DNA from: Cervus elaphus
Taxonomy: Eukaryota > Chordata > Mammalia > Artiodactyla > Cervidae
DNA: 64,000 bases
NCBI RefSeq assembly: GCF_910594005.1
Contig: NC_057831.1
Coordinates: forward strand, 46,024,001 to 46,088,000
Direction: 5' to 3'
Shown here: positions 20,148-31,757 of the stretch, piece by piece
Layout of the letters: each line of letters starts with the position of its first letter
Numbering within the stretch: the first letter of the stretch is position 1
Notes under the pieces: model-generated
Databases searched by the model: none
Seen by the model: the letters and a program-made list of their open reading frames with translations, nothing else
Told to the model about the DNA's origin: nothing
Made by a program: the position numbers and the translations under genes

Positions 20148-21930
20148 TACTGGCGGAACAAGATGGCAGAGGAGTAGGTGGATCTGGAGTACATCTCTCT
20201 CCACGGATACATCAGGAATATACCTTCAGACACAGAAGTGCATGCAGAACACCAGCTGAGCGCGGACAGGAGTACCTGAGCAGCATAGAAGAATATATAG
20301 ACCCATGCAAAACTCAGTAGTATGAAGGAACTAGGGGGAAAACAAGAGTATTAGTAGGACTGGAGGTGGGGGAACTGAGGCAGGGGTCCAATCCCCACAT
20401 CAGGGCAACTGAGTCAGAGGAGAAACATTTAAGGCTGAGAGTGAACAGCTGATCTGTGGCAGCCTAAATGGAATGAGAATCAGACAGTCCTTGCCACAGC
20501 CATACATACTCCGGACAGGGATGCAGATCCCCTGGAAGACGCAATGGCTGGGAGCTGGAGTTTAGGAAGTGTGGAGCAATCCCAGGGCGAGGGCTGCTGT
20601 TGACTGTGGAGAGATGGATCAGGGGGATGTGAGGGAGGAGACTGTGGTAGGAAATAGCTGTGGAGGAAAGCCAGGCAACCATGGAAGCAAGGTGATACTG
20701 CTGAGTCGCGTGTAGGGGGTGGAGCCATCACCATAGCCTCTCGTCCCCCACACGGCAGCATTGGCAGCTGAACAATAGAGAAGCTGGCCCATCAAACGCC
20801 TGAACTACAAACACTGAACTACAGCGTAGTACCCGCCCCAGGTGCTCCTTTAAGTGACTGATGCGCCAAACTACAGAGTACGACCCCAGCCAGGGTGCCC
20901 CTTTAAGAGCCTGATGCCCCGATCTACAGCGAAGGACCCCAGCTAGGGTAGGGGGCCCCCTCTATGTGCCTGACACATGGAACAACAGAGAAGGACCCCA
21001 GGCAAAGGAGCCGTCTAAGTGCCTCTATGGGTGGAGCTACGGAGAAAGACTGGCCAAAGAGACCTTCTGATCACCAGCTACAAGAGTCTCGAAAAAAGAC
21101 TCTGATGGGGCCCTAACTCCTGCAGTGGAGGCAATCCATGTCCCTGCACACTTGGTGCCGCCAGGGTCCCCGCAAGCCAAGCCGCTGTGCCTCCTTCATC
21201 CTCAACTCTCACTGGGGCAGAGCTGCCACAGGCGAAAAGAGTCTTGCATCTGTGTGTGCAGGGTTGCTTTGATAGTGTCCGACTCTTTGAGGCCCTGTAG
21301 ACTGTGGCCTGCCAGGCTTCTCTGTCAGGAAGGGAGGTTCTCCAGGCAGGAATACTGGAGCGTACTGGCCAATAGTGGTTGGATACCTTTCTAGAGCACT
21401 GTATTTCCTGCTGCCCTAGCCTCCAGCTCCCCTGAGTACCTGGTGCCTGCAGAACCCCTGTAATCCAAGCAGCTGCACCATCTCCACACCTGGCCCTCAC
21501 AGGGGCAAACCCCAGTCCTCCAGGGCAGCCTCAGGAGCAAACCCAGTGGATGGGCCACATGCAGAGGTGGAAATAAAACCACAACTGAAACCCAGGGGCA
21601 GTGTGGCTAAGGAAGAAGACCCAAAACCTTCCCACCAGCTGTGCAAGCTGCAGATTAGATCCACAGGATCAACTAGGCAGACTCTGTGTCTGTGGAATAT
21701 GTAAAAGGTCATTGAGAGCTCCCGCAAAAGAAAACGCACTAGTCCTGATAGCTGTGGACACTGGAGGCAAGAACCCAGAGCAGTAGGACCAGGTGAGAAT
21801 CTGAGCCGCCCCCACAGCAGGTCCAGAGATCAACACAGTGTTGGAGGGCATCCTAGGGGGTGAGGTGGGCTGTGACTCCCAGCAAGGGAAAGGATTCTAA
21901 TAGCAGTGACTCAAGAAAAACATTTATTAT
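20148..21930 (+). mobile_element. L1 5'UTR (start of an internally deleted L1)
   Basis: The start TGGCGGAACAAGATGGCAGA matches the typical first bases of artiodactyl L1 elements. The following GC-richer leader has repeated words (CTACAG...GACCCCAG; AAGTGCCT). The body runs on through T-rich units to ORF2 remnants and a 3' end at about 26575, all in the same orientation. A Bov SINE interrupts it at 21251-21372. Confidence 0.75.
21251..21372 (-). repeat. Bov-A2-type SINE fragment
   Basis: GTGTCCGACTCTTTGAGGCC and CCAGGCAGGAATACTGGAGC are the complement of a Bov-A unit inserted in the L1 leader. Confidence 0.8.
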
Positions 21931-22074
21931 TGTCATGTTTTGACTTGTTCTGTAGATTCTTTGGATTTTTTTTCCTTTTTCTTTTCCTCCCCGCCCCTGC
22001 CCCTGTTGTAATTGTCGATTTCATTGGCACTATGAAATCTACTTAAGCTTTTGAGTTTGGCTGTTTTTTTCCTC

Positions 22075-23745
22075 AGTCACATTTTTTATTGTTGTTATAA
22101 ACTTCTGCCTCTACATTGGACTTTTGCAGTTCTGGGGAGTTTTCCTTTTTTCTCTCTCTCTTTTTTTAATTTTAATTTTTTAAACCTATTATTATTTTCT
22201 CTACCTTTATTCCTTTGTTGGCTTTTCCTACTGTTCTTTCCCCCTTGCAGTTAATCTTTAATGTATATAAATCTTTATCTACCTGTATTTAACTTTGCAC
22301 ATCTATTCTTTCTCTGTTTTCTTTCTTTCCTTTCCTCTCAACATATTTGTTAGTTTTATTTTCATTGCTTTATTCCCCACTTGGCACCTTGCTTTAGTTT
22401 TGTTTTCCAGTTTGTGCTTTAGTTAGTTTTGTTCTGGTGGACATATTTTTTGGTTTCCTTTGTTCACTGGATCAATCTATTGTACTTTATTTTTGTTGTA
22501 CTGTTTTAATTTTGCTTATGGGTGTATATGCATATGTGTGTATTTAATCACACTTTTTATTGTTGTTATAAACCTCTGCCTCTACGTTGGGCTTTTGCAG
22601 TTCTGTGGAGTTTTTATTTTTTCCCCCATTTTTCTTTCTTCTTTTTTTTCTTTTCTCTTTTTTATAATTTTAATTTTTTAAAACCTATTGTATTTTTTCT
22701 ACACTTATTCCTTTGTTTACCTTCCCTACTGTTCTTTTCTCCTTGCAGTTAATCTTTAATGTATATAAATCTTCAATTACCTCTATTTAACTTTGCACAT
22801 CTATTCTTTCTCTCTTTTCTTTTTTAAATTTTATTTTTAAAATTAATTTATTTATTTTAATTGGAGGCTAATTACTTTACAATATTGTAGTGGTTTTTGC
22901 CATACACTGACATGAATCAGCATAGGTGTACATGTGCCCCCCCCCCCATCCTGAACCCCCTTCCCACCTCCCTCCTCACCCCATCCCTCAGGGTCATCCC
23001 AGTGCACTGGCTTTGAGTGCCCTGTTTCATTCATCGAACTTGGACTGGTGATCTAGTCCACATATAGTAATATACATGTTTCAATGCTATCCTCTCAAAT
23101 CATCCCACCCTCACCTTCTCCTACAGAGTCCAAAAGTCTGTTCTTCATATCTGTGTCTCTGTTCCTGTCTCGCATATAGGATCATCATTACCATCTTTCT
23201 AAATTCCATATATAGGCATTAATATACTGTATTGGTGTTTTTCTTTCTGACTTACTTCACTCTGTATAATAGGCACCTCACTAGAGTTGATTCAAATGTG
23301 TTGTTTTTAATAGCTGAATAATATTCCATTGTGTATATATATCACAGCTTTCTTATCCATTCATCTGCCGATGGATATTTAGGTTGCTTCTGTGTCCTAG
23401 CTATTGTAAACAGTGCTTCGATGAACATTGGGGTACACGTGTCTCTTTCAATTCTGGTTTCTTCAGTGTGTATGCCCAGCAGTGGGATTGCTGGGTCATT
23501 GCATGTCTATTCTTTCTCTGTTTTCTTTCTTTCCTTTCCTCTCAACATATTTGTTAGTTTTATTTTCATTGCTTTATTCCCCACTTGGCACCTTGCTTTA
23601 GTTTTGTTTTCCAGTTTGTGCTTTAGTTAGTTTTGTTCTTAATTGGTAAATATAATTTTTTTCTTTCCTTTGTTTGTTAGGCCAATTTATTGTACTTTAT
23701 TTTTGTTGGACTGTTTTGACTTGCTCATGAGTGTATAAGTGTATA
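22075..23745 (+). repeat. Two T-rich tandem units of about 471 bp in the L1 5' region
   Basis: Unit 1 (22075 to about 22545) and unit 2 (about 22546-22813 plus 23520-23745) share colinear landmarks: TTTTATTGTTGTTATAAAC, GCAGTTAATCTTTAATGTAT, ACATATTTGTTAGTTTTATT, CACTTGGCACCTTGC and TATTGTACTTTATTTTTGTT. The offset between units is 471 bases. Unit 2 is split by an antisense L1 tail. Confidence 0.8.
22814..23500 (-). mobile_element. Antisense L1 3' end inside the tandem unit
   Basis: It has a TTTAAATTTTATTTTTAAA head, AATTGGAGGCTAATTACTTT, a C-run (22939-22948), the CTTCACTCTGTATAATAGG region and GTGGGATTGCTGGGTCATT. The flanks GCACATCTATTCTTTCTCT (22795-22813) and GCATGTCTATTCTTTCTCT (23501-23519) form a 19-bp target duplication with two mismatches. 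Confidence 0.85.
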
Positions 23746-23785
23746 TTCCATTATTTTAATTATTATTTGTCTGATTTTGTAACTG

Positions 23786-24562
23786 CCATATGTGATAAGC
23801 TTATAGCAAGCATTATTCTCAATGGTGAAAAATTGAAAGCATTCCCCCTAAGATTAGGAACAAGACAAGGGTGCTCACTTTCACCACTATTATTTAACAT
23901 AGTTCTGGAAGTCCTAGCTATAGCAATCAGAGAAGAAAAAGAAATAAAAGAATCTAGATCAGAAAAGAAGAAGTAAAGCTCTCACTGTTTGCAGATGACA
24001 TGATGCTGTACATAGAAAACCCTAAAGATAGTATCAGAAAATTACTACAGATAATCAGTGAATTTTACAAAGTTGCAGGATACAAAATCAATACACAGAA
24101 ATCACTTGCATTTCTATATAGTAACAATGAAAAATCAGAAATAGAAATTAAGGAATCAATCCCATTCACCATTGCAACAAAAAGAATTAAATATCTAGGA
24201 ATAAACTTACCTAAGGAGACAAAAGAACTGTACACAGAAAATTATAAGACACTGATGAAAGAAATCAAAGATGACATAAACAGATGAAGAGATATTCCAT
24301 GTTCCTGGGTAGGAAGAGTCAATATTGTGAAAATGACTATACTATCAAATGCAATCTACAGATTCAATGTGATCCCAATCAAATTACCAATGGCATTTTT
24401 CACAGAACTAGAACAAAAAATTCACAATTCATGTGGAAACATAAAAGACCCTGAATAGCCAAAGCAGTCTTGAGAAACAAGAATGGAGCTGAAGGAATCA
24501 ATCTTCCTGACTTCAGATTATACTACAATGCTACAGTCATCAAGACAGCATGGTGCCGGCAC
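23786..24562 (+). pseudogene. L1 ORF2 remnant, late reverse transcriptase part
   Basis: The sequence begins abruptly in the reverse transcriptase with IILNGEKLKAF, then GTRQGCSLSPLLFN and, after a stop/frameshift near 23973, LFADDMMLYIENPKD, the catalytic Asp-Asp motif. Then come KRIKYLGINL and a stop near 24284. ORF1, the endonuclease and the first part of the reverse transcriptase are missing, so it cannot encode a working protein. It continues past the LTR at 25094. Confidence 0.88.
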
Positions 24563-24568
24563 AGAAAC

Positions 24569-25087
24569 TGCCGGAGCCTGCGGGCAAACGAACTGGTCGA
24601 GAACGCAATTACCAGAGTACCTAGGAAAAATAAGACTCAGAAAGATGGGGTTGAGAGGGACGGAGTCCGCTTGCGTCTGACTCCGCCAACTTTATTGAAG
24701 AATACCACGCCTATATATACGCTAACAGGAGTTACTAAGAATAGATCGAGGGTTTGCATACGTGCAGAGCTACAGATGTTTTAAATTCCCACACTCAAGA
24801 TCAGTAGAGCATTAATTACCCTAGCGCCCAACATGATTAAGATCAATAGAACATTAGATAGAAAACAGGCTTCATCAATAGAACATTATCTAGATGGAAA
24901 ACAGGTTTTGAGCATGATGAGTTTATCAGCACCAGAAAAACAGGCAAAAAGTCACCGGTGTATTTTTTCCCTGAAGGAGACAAATGCCAGTCTATACTTT
25001 AACAAGAAGGGGTGGCAGGACAAAGAGAGACCCTTTGTTCTCTCTTAGGGCCGTAAGGGGCCTGTATGTTCAGGCCAGCTCCCTGCA
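24569..25087 (-). mobile_element. Solo ERV LTR inserted antisense into the L1
   Basis: 519 bp bounded by TG...CA and flanked by a perfect 6-bp target duplication AGAAAC (24563-24568 and 25088-25093). Removing it and one duplication restores L1 ORF2 text. Read on the minus strand it starts TGCAGGGAGC, has a TATATATA box (about 24719-24712), an AATAAA (24696-24691) and ends GCTCCGGCA. The 6-bp duplication suggests a class II (betaretrovirus-like) ERV. No internal viral gene remains. Confidence 0.85.
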
Positions 25088-25093
25088 AGAAAC

Positions 25094-26214
25094 AGAAATA
25101 TAGACCAATGGAACAAGATAGAAAGCCCAGAAATAAACCCATGCACCTATGGGTACCTTATTTTTGACAAAGGAGGCAAGAATATACAATGGGACAAAGA
25201 CGCACTCTTCAATAAATGGTGCTGGGAAAACTGGACAGCTACATGTAAAAGAATGAAGTTAGAACATTTCCTAACATCATACACAAAATTAAACTCAAAA
25301 TGGATTAAAGACCTAAATGTAACACCAGAAACTACAAAACTCTTAGAGAAAAACAGGCAGAACACTCGATGACATAAATCAAAGCAAGATCATCTATGAC
25401 CCACCTCCTAGAGTAATGGAAATAAAAACAAAAGTAAGCAAGTGGGACCTGATTAAACTTAAAAGCTTTTGCACAGCAAAGGAAACTATAAGCAACATGA
25501 AAAGACAACCCTCAGAATGGGAGAAAATAATAGTAAATGAAACAACTGACAAAGGATTAATTTCCAAAATATACAAGCAACTCATACAACTCAATGCCAG
25601 AAAAACAAACAACCCAATCAAAAAGTGGGAAAAGGACCTAAACAGACATTTCTCCAAAGAAGACATACAGATGGCTAATACATACATGAAAAGATGCTCA
25701 ACATCGCTCATTATTAGAGAAATACAAATCAAAACCACAATGAGATATCACCTCACACTGGTCAGAATGGCCATCATCAAAAAATCTACAAACAATAAAT
25801 GCTGGAGAGGGTGTAGAGAAAAGGGAATGCTCTTGCACTGTTGGTGGGAATGTAAATTGATGCAGCCACTATGGAAGAAGGTATAGAGATTCCTTTAAAA
25901 AACTAGGAGTAAAACAATATGACCCAACAATCCCAGGTATATACCCTGAGGAAACCAAAATTGAAAAAGACACATGTATCCCATTGCAGCACTATTTACA
26001 ATGACTAGAACATGGACGCAGCCTAGATGTCCAATGACAGAGGAATGGATGAAGAAGGTGTGGTACATATACACAGTGGAATATTACTCAGCCAGAAAAA
26101 GGAACACATTTGAGTCAGTTCTGATGAAGTGGATGAAACTAGAACCTATTATACAAAGTGAAGTGAGTCAGAAAGAGAAAGATAAATATAGTATTCTAGT
26201 GTACATATACAGAA
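25094..26214 (+). pseudogene. L1 ORF2 remnant, C-terminal part
   Basis: It continues ORF2 from the reverse transcriptase connection to the end, with several stops and frame changes before 25416. It then has an open 156-codon frame with KTNNPIKKWEKDLNRHFSKE and the Cys-rich end CWRGCREKGMLLHCWWEC (C-x3-C-x7-H-x4-C). Residual ORF2-like and 3' text follows to about 26214. This is a decayed mobile-element gene, not a host gene. Confidence 0.88.
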
Positions 26215-26575
26215 TCTAGAAAAATGATTCTGAAGAATTTATCTACAGGGCAGCAATGGAGAAACAGACATAGAGAATAGACTTATGGCCATGGGGAGAG
26301 GGGAGGAGAGGGTGAGATGTATGGAAGGGGTAACATGGAAACTTATATTACCATATGTAAAATAGAGAGCCAATGGGAATTTGCTGTATGTCTCAGGAAA
26401 TTCAAAAAAGGGCCTTCTGTCAACCTAGAGATGTGGGATAGGGAAGGAGATGGGAGGGAGGTTTAAGAGAGAGGGGATATATGTATACCTATGGCTGATT
26501 CATGTTGAGGTTTGACAGAAAACAACAAAATTCTGTAAAGCAATTATCCTTCAATAAAAAAGTAAATTAAAAAGA
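26215..26575 (+). mobile_element. L1 3'UTR and A-rich tail
   Basis: GGAGAGGGTGAGATGTATGG, GGCTGATTCATGTTGAGG and AAGCAATTATCCTTCAATAA then an A-rich tail are the ruminant L1 3' end. It closes the element that opened at 20148. An A-run plus T at both edges (AAAAAAT) could be a short target duplication. Confidence 0.85.
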
Positions 26576-26577
26576 AA

Positions 26578-27700
26578 AAAATCACCAAACTGTTTTCCAC
26601 AGAGGCTGTTATCAAGCTTTCTTACCTTTGTACCATAAAATCTTTTAAGAAAAATCCATGCTTTTTTTCCCCTCCCTTGGGATGGGATCCCTCTCCCAGG
26701 CTCCCCTTATCTAATTCCCCCTCCCTGCACTCTTCAGAATTCTGGGTGCCTCCCTGAACTCCATGGCTTGAGGGGGCAGAAGGCAGCCATCCATAGAGGC
26801 ATTGGAAGATGCACCCCACCCCCAGCCCAGCCTCTCCCTCATGGCTTTTGAATGTCTTCCCTTCCACAGCACCAGAGTCTACCTTTCATCCTTGTTAAAA
26901 AGCAGATGGTCAGGGTTGGTACACGATGGGCCCTTCTCAGTCATATTTTTCTTAGGACAAGCCACACTCGTGGTTTTCCCAAGTATGGACGTGGTACGGG
27001 AAGTAGAGAAACCGTGGGGGTGGGTGCAGGACCGGGCAAGGAGCGACTTAGAGGAAGGTGGAGGGTTCCCTGCGCTGTTGGTCCGTCAGCCCTGTTTGTC
27101 TGAGGCATCTTTGCTCCCTTACACTCTGACTCTAGTAACAGGAGGTGTGGGGGGCGGTGTTGCCCCTCACTCCACCCTTTCTTTCCCCTATAATCTACCA
27201 GTTCTCCCCTCTCATTTCACCACAATGATCACAGTTCAACTGGTTCCTTGAGTGCAACCTTTCATATTGTGTGATTAGCACAGAGACCCAAGGGAGACAC
27301 TTTTGGATTAAGGGATTATGAACTCCCAAGTACAATAACATCTCATATCACAGCTTCATTCTTCAGGTTCTAATTATGTACTGTTCTAATTTGACACTAA
27401 GCTCGTGGTAGGAAGGCAGGGGAATCCTGAAATAACACAGGCTATAAGATGGAAGAGGGTCCGGCTCCCCAAAACTTTGGAGGAAGCACCACAGCCTCTT
27501 AAAATAATCTATGTGGCATATTTCAAGCCTCATGCTCTTTATTTTATCTGTGATTTTAAACACTGCCTGACAATGAGATATAATGATATCAGACTTCAGA
27601 GCCACAAATCATGATGTTATTTGAGTTGCTTCACTTTTGACAAACTTCATAGATACAGGGGATGTAAAGAAAGGGCTCTTTTGGTATTTCTCTCTTTGTG
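26578..27700. other. Old L1 scrap, then unassigned flank
   Basis: The first 60 bases continue the old antisense L1. The rest has no repeat or gene I recognise. A 149-codon plus frame (26802-27251) has no domain, signal or family resemblance. Confidence 0.5.
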
Positions 27701-28200
27701 AAATCTTGACACGATGCAGACCCACATTCTTCTAATGGGCCTTTGGCCAGCATGGCAGTGGCCATCTGTCAGTGGAGCTCACATTCGCGTTGGTCTCTGT
27801 GGAGCCAGAGGGCCACGTGGGTCCAGGGCTGTAGCGCTTGCTCGCTGGAGGCAGTGCTTCAGGCAGGTCTGCCCCCGCCCTTGCCCGCCATCCCTGCCAA
27901 CTCTCCTGCCTTGCTGGCTGCCTCCTAGACTGGCCTGCTTGGCCTTTGTCAATTCAGCAAGCAGATTGTTCATAGTATTCGTAGCTCAGCGTTCAGCATG
28001 TTGTGGCCCCTCCTACACTGATGGGGTAACGGGCATACCAGAAACTCCTTTGCCCCTCAGCTGGGCTTTTCCCTGGGGCCACCTTTTCCCTGGGGCTTGT
28101 AGACTACACAGCAGGGAGGAGGGAGGACCAGTGTGTGGGGTTAGGGTGTTTCCAAGGGTGATGAGTCTGATGGGGTCACCACACAAAATCCCCTAATGTA
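27701..28200. other. Unassigned GC-richer segment
   Basis: A 160-codon plus frame (27714-28196) crosses this relatively GC-rich stretch. It is rich in Arg, Pro and Cys with no domain, and is probably a by-product of base composition. Confidence 0.45.
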
Positions 28201-28403
28201 AGAGATGGAGAAGGGATTTGGGGGCTACAGAATCTACAGTATGCTCTTATCCTCCTGCCATTCTGTATGACCTTGACAATGAGGAACCAGGGAAATGGCC
28301 TACACCATTCTCTGCCAGGTCTTTCCTGCATGGGTGAAACTCACTGCTTAACAAAGGGGAAAGGTGACCCTTAAAATGTGATCTCTGAACAACCAGCTAA
28401 AGC

Positions 28404-28626
28404 AGGGATCAGCAAACGTTTTCAGTGTCGCGGCAGATAGTAGATATTTTTGGCTTTATGAACCACGTGTTCCCTGTTACAACTACTTAGCTCTATCTGG
28501 AGCATGAAGGAAGCCAAGACAATATGTAAACAGATGGGCATGGCTGTGTTCCAATAAAACTTTGTTGATGAAAACAGACAATGGACTGGCTTTTGCCCAC
28601 GAGTGGGTCATAATTTACTGACTCCT
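28404..28626 (+). mobile_element. hAT-Charlie-type MITE
   Basis: Terminal inverted repeats CAGGGATCAGCAAA and (as the complement of the right end) CAGGAGTCAGTAAA. The interior has GCAGATAGTAGATATTTTTG and TGTTCCAATAAAACTTTGTT, landmarks of a common MER-class non-autonomous hAT element. I do not commit to one MER number. The flanks CAGCTAAAG / CAGTAAAG may be a decayed 8-bp target site. Confidence 0.7.
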
Positions 28627-28795
28627 GCTCAGTAAAGAGATGGAGATGGCAGATAAGCTAGAGAAAGTTTCTAGCTCCCTATCCTACTGGCTCTGGATTA
28701 CTTATATTTAGTCTGTTGGGTGAGAGAGAAATAAATATCTATCTTATTTAGGCAGCTGTTTTGTGGGGTCTCTTTGTTACAACAGCCTATCCAGT
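28627..28795 (+). repeat. Ancient LTR-like 3' end
   Basis: GTGAGAGAGAAATAAATATC then TATCTTATTTAGGCAGCTG and GGTCTCTTTGTTACAACAGC follow the end of an old mammalian LTR. The MITE appears to have inserted in it. Confidence 0.4.
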
Positions 28796-29345
28796 CCTTG
28801 CTTGGCTCAAGCCCTTACTTTATTTAAAACTTGTGCTTGAATGCCATCTTCTCAGAGAGACATGCCCTGACCACCTTACCTAAAGTAGCACCTGCCAACA
28901 TCCAGAGCTCCTTGACCTGCTTGATTTTTTTAAGTGTATTGTTAGGAAAGGAAAGTGGAAAGTGAAAGTCACTCAGCTGTGTCTGACTCTGTGACCCCGT
29001 GGACTATATTCTGCTAGGCTCCTCTGTCCATGGGATTCTCCAGGCAAGAATACTGGAGTGGATAGCCTAACCCTTCTCCAGAGGATCTTCCCAACCCAGG
29101 GATCAAACCCAGATTTCCTGCATTGCAAGTCGATTCTTTACCATCTGAGCCACTGGGGAAGCCCATTGTGTCTGTTATTATAAAAATACTTTAAATAATT
29201 TTTTTACTGCCTATAAATCCAAGTAAGTTCTAAGAGGGCAAGGAAATTTCCAATTTTAATGTTGTATTCACATGCCTGGACAAAGCATAGCACATAGTAG
29301 GCACTGGATGAATATTTAATGAGTGAATGAGTGAAGAAATGAATA
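28796..29345 (+). repeat. L2 LINE 3' end, split by a Bov-tA
   Basis: GAATGCCATCTTCTCAGAGA, ACATGCCCTGACCACCTTAC and, past the SINE, AGCACATAGTAGGCACTGGA with an ATGAGTGAATGAGTGAA tail are strong L2 landmarks. Confidence 0.75.
28945..29164 (-). repeat. Bov-tA SINE within L2
   Basis: An antisense Bov-A body (GGCAAGAATACTGGAGTGGA) and head (GGATCAAACCCAGATTTCC, ending GGGGAAGCCC). Confidence 0.9.
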
Positions 29346-30785
29346 AACTTAAAAGAACTGGAAAGCTCAAAATATGAGAGACTAAATCAAGTTTCCAACA
29401 TTTTTTTCATCTATCCTCCATCAGCAAAAATTTTTTGACCATGTACACCAACTATAGGACTATTTGTTTCTCAATTAAGTCAAAAATTCTAAAGGATAAG
29501 AAGGAAAGAAGAAATAGAACTTCCTAGTTATCAGTGAATTGTTTCATGCATCCATTTTGGAGTCCAGTGAATTAGAGATGGTCGTAAGAGAAGACCTAGA
29601 TAGACATTAACACTGGGGATGAAAAAAGAATAAATCAAGCAGTGAATTTACTGGATCCTCCAAAAGATCTTTGAGGGCACTGTCTTTGCTCAAATCTTTC
29701 CCGATGTTCCCTCTCACCCCCAGTGAATGGTTTGAGGGGCTGATCCTTCTGAACAACTAGTGTAGACTCTCAGGGATGACCCCAGCCATAAGATAACAAA
29801 GGCATATGTACAGGTTTTAGGACCAACTGGAAAACTGCATACTTTTTTTTTTTAGTGCAGGCACTTGGGAGTGGGAAAGGCCCCCTTTTTCTTTTCTTTT
29901 TTTCCCCTTTTCTCCTTTAATTTCCAAAGTTCTGGAGTGCATATGTGCTACTTTAATTTTAAATGCAGTAGCTCCCAATTTATTTATTAAACAGTCCACT
30001 TGCTAAGCATTATGAGAAGCTGGGAATTGAGAGCAAAAACAACATTCTCAATATCTAGGAAGCACAATCTCCCTTTCAAATGAGAAAAAAAGCAGGAGGA
30101 AAGCACACATACAGAATGATTCTTTGTTGCTTCCAGAGTGTAGAGAGCATCTGTAGGGTACTAAACATTCTTGAGCCTAACCTTGGTGTCAGCACTGCAG
30201 GACCAGTGAGCAGCTGCTCCCTTAGGTATTCTCCTTGCTAGCCTCATGGGCCCCTCCCACTCCTGTCTTATTTGTAATTTGCCTTTTGCAGGAACTGACT
30301 TTCCAGCCCATTCCAGCCTTATCTCTCTTCTAGCTGCATTGAGAGGGGATTTATTTATGATTAACATTTTCAACACGATGTCTGTGTCCTGAATATTTTT
30401 CTTCTTTGTTTTATTAAAACTGGATAGGCTAACACGGATGTTTTCATCTTTATTAATATATTGAAAAACAGCTTGCTTGTTATAATTCCTTCTTCCCAGG
30501 ACTCAGGTGTGAGTCCCTGGGGGCTGAGACACACGGCAGACCATAGATGCGACTGTGGGATCTCATTGTGGGTTCAAACTCTCCCTTTATGCTAACCCTG
30601 CTGAGCTTGGATTATATCTGCGCACTTAACTCTACCCGGGAATGAGAGTTTTCCCAGGAGGCTCTCCTGTTCTTCATGCTGATCAGGTCTCCATACGATT
30701 CTCCCCACTGCTCTTCCAGATGCGACTGAAACCTGGAGTAAAAGCCCATGGGAGTCCCCACAAATATATTCACACACAAGAGTGC
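29346..30785. other. Unassigned flank
   Basis: Nothing recognised over 1.4 kb apart from a T-rich tract (29842-29920). Short frames only. Confidence 0.5.
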
Positions 30786-30789
30786 TACA

Positions 30790-30945
30790 CAGTTTTGTTG
30801 AAATAGCATGGGTTTTGCAGTCAGCAGGAGCTGAAATTGAACGTGATTTCATCATATGCTCAGTGTGTGGCCTTGGCCAAGGTACTCAACCTTTCTGAGC
30901 CTTGGATCCCTTATCTTTATGTGACAGAGAATAAAGGAAAGATAT
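30790..30945 (+). repeat. MIR SINE
   Basis: GGGTTTTGCAGTCAGCAGGA, GTGTGTGGCCTTGGCCAAGG and CAACCTTTCTGAGCCTTGG are MIR landmarks. Confidence 0.7.
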
Positions 30946-31755
30946 TAGATTATGACTACTTGCATTCCCCACCCCACCCCCCCACACACACTCCACAAAA
31001 CAATACCTGAAGTGAACAAGGATTTTTTGCCTACATAATCAGCTATTGGGCTTTGTATGGATTCCATGAGAGATGGAGAAGAATATTAAAGAAATCAGGA
31101 GAGACCAGTTTACATTGTTTAAGAAAGATATGAAGGGGCAGTGGTGAGCCAGAAGGAAGCAAGTAGGAGCCTTTTCCATGGCCAACTACAAGGAAATAGG
31201 AGTTTTGGAGCTGGGGGTTATATGTGTCATTTCACATCTTCCAAGAAGCAGACACCAAGATGGAATTAGGACAGAGATTTCTTAGGGAAATGCTTGTGAA
31301 ATAAAAGAGATAAGAGAGGAAGCAGGAAGAGCAGAAGGGAAGTTTGACCTCTGTGAAGAAAGAATGGGAAGGAAGGAGGATTGAGTAAGAGCTTCAGCCT
31401 ACAGTATAGCTCTGAAGGAAACTTGGCCAGGTGATGGAAGACCCAGATCAAAGACTGCCCAGGAGAAGAGTCCCTTGTTGGTTAGGAATATCTGGGCTCA
31501 AGTACCCCCACCATGCACATTGGCTGGGAGCAACCCAGAGAGGGCTGCAGTGGGTCCAAAGCCCTGCTGATACTGTGGTGGGTCCAAAGGTGCTATAGCG
31601 CCAGGCTGTCAGCCACAGCAGGTTCTCTCCTGAAGGGAGACTAGAGAGGCATGCTCCCATATCCGCCATAGACCCCGTGGAAAGATGGCCCTGTTCTGTG
31701 TACCGTCATGGCTGCAGGGTTGATGGTCACTGCTGGGGCATTACTGTTCCATTGC
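30946..31755. other. Unassigned flank
   Basis: A C-rich/CA word cluster at 30966-30992. The rest (purine-rich 31130-31400, then GC-richer) has no identity that I can name. Confidence 0.45.
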
Positions 31756-31757
31756 TT

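Noticed and set aside
25416..25886. 156-codon frame with a CCHC-like motif
   Set aside because: It is the C-terminal end of L1 ORF2 in an internally deleted, frameshifted element.
27714..28196. 160-codon frame
   Set aside because: No homology that I recognise, skewed Arg/Pro/Cys content typical of GC-rich chance frames, and no nearby splice or promoter pattern tied to it.
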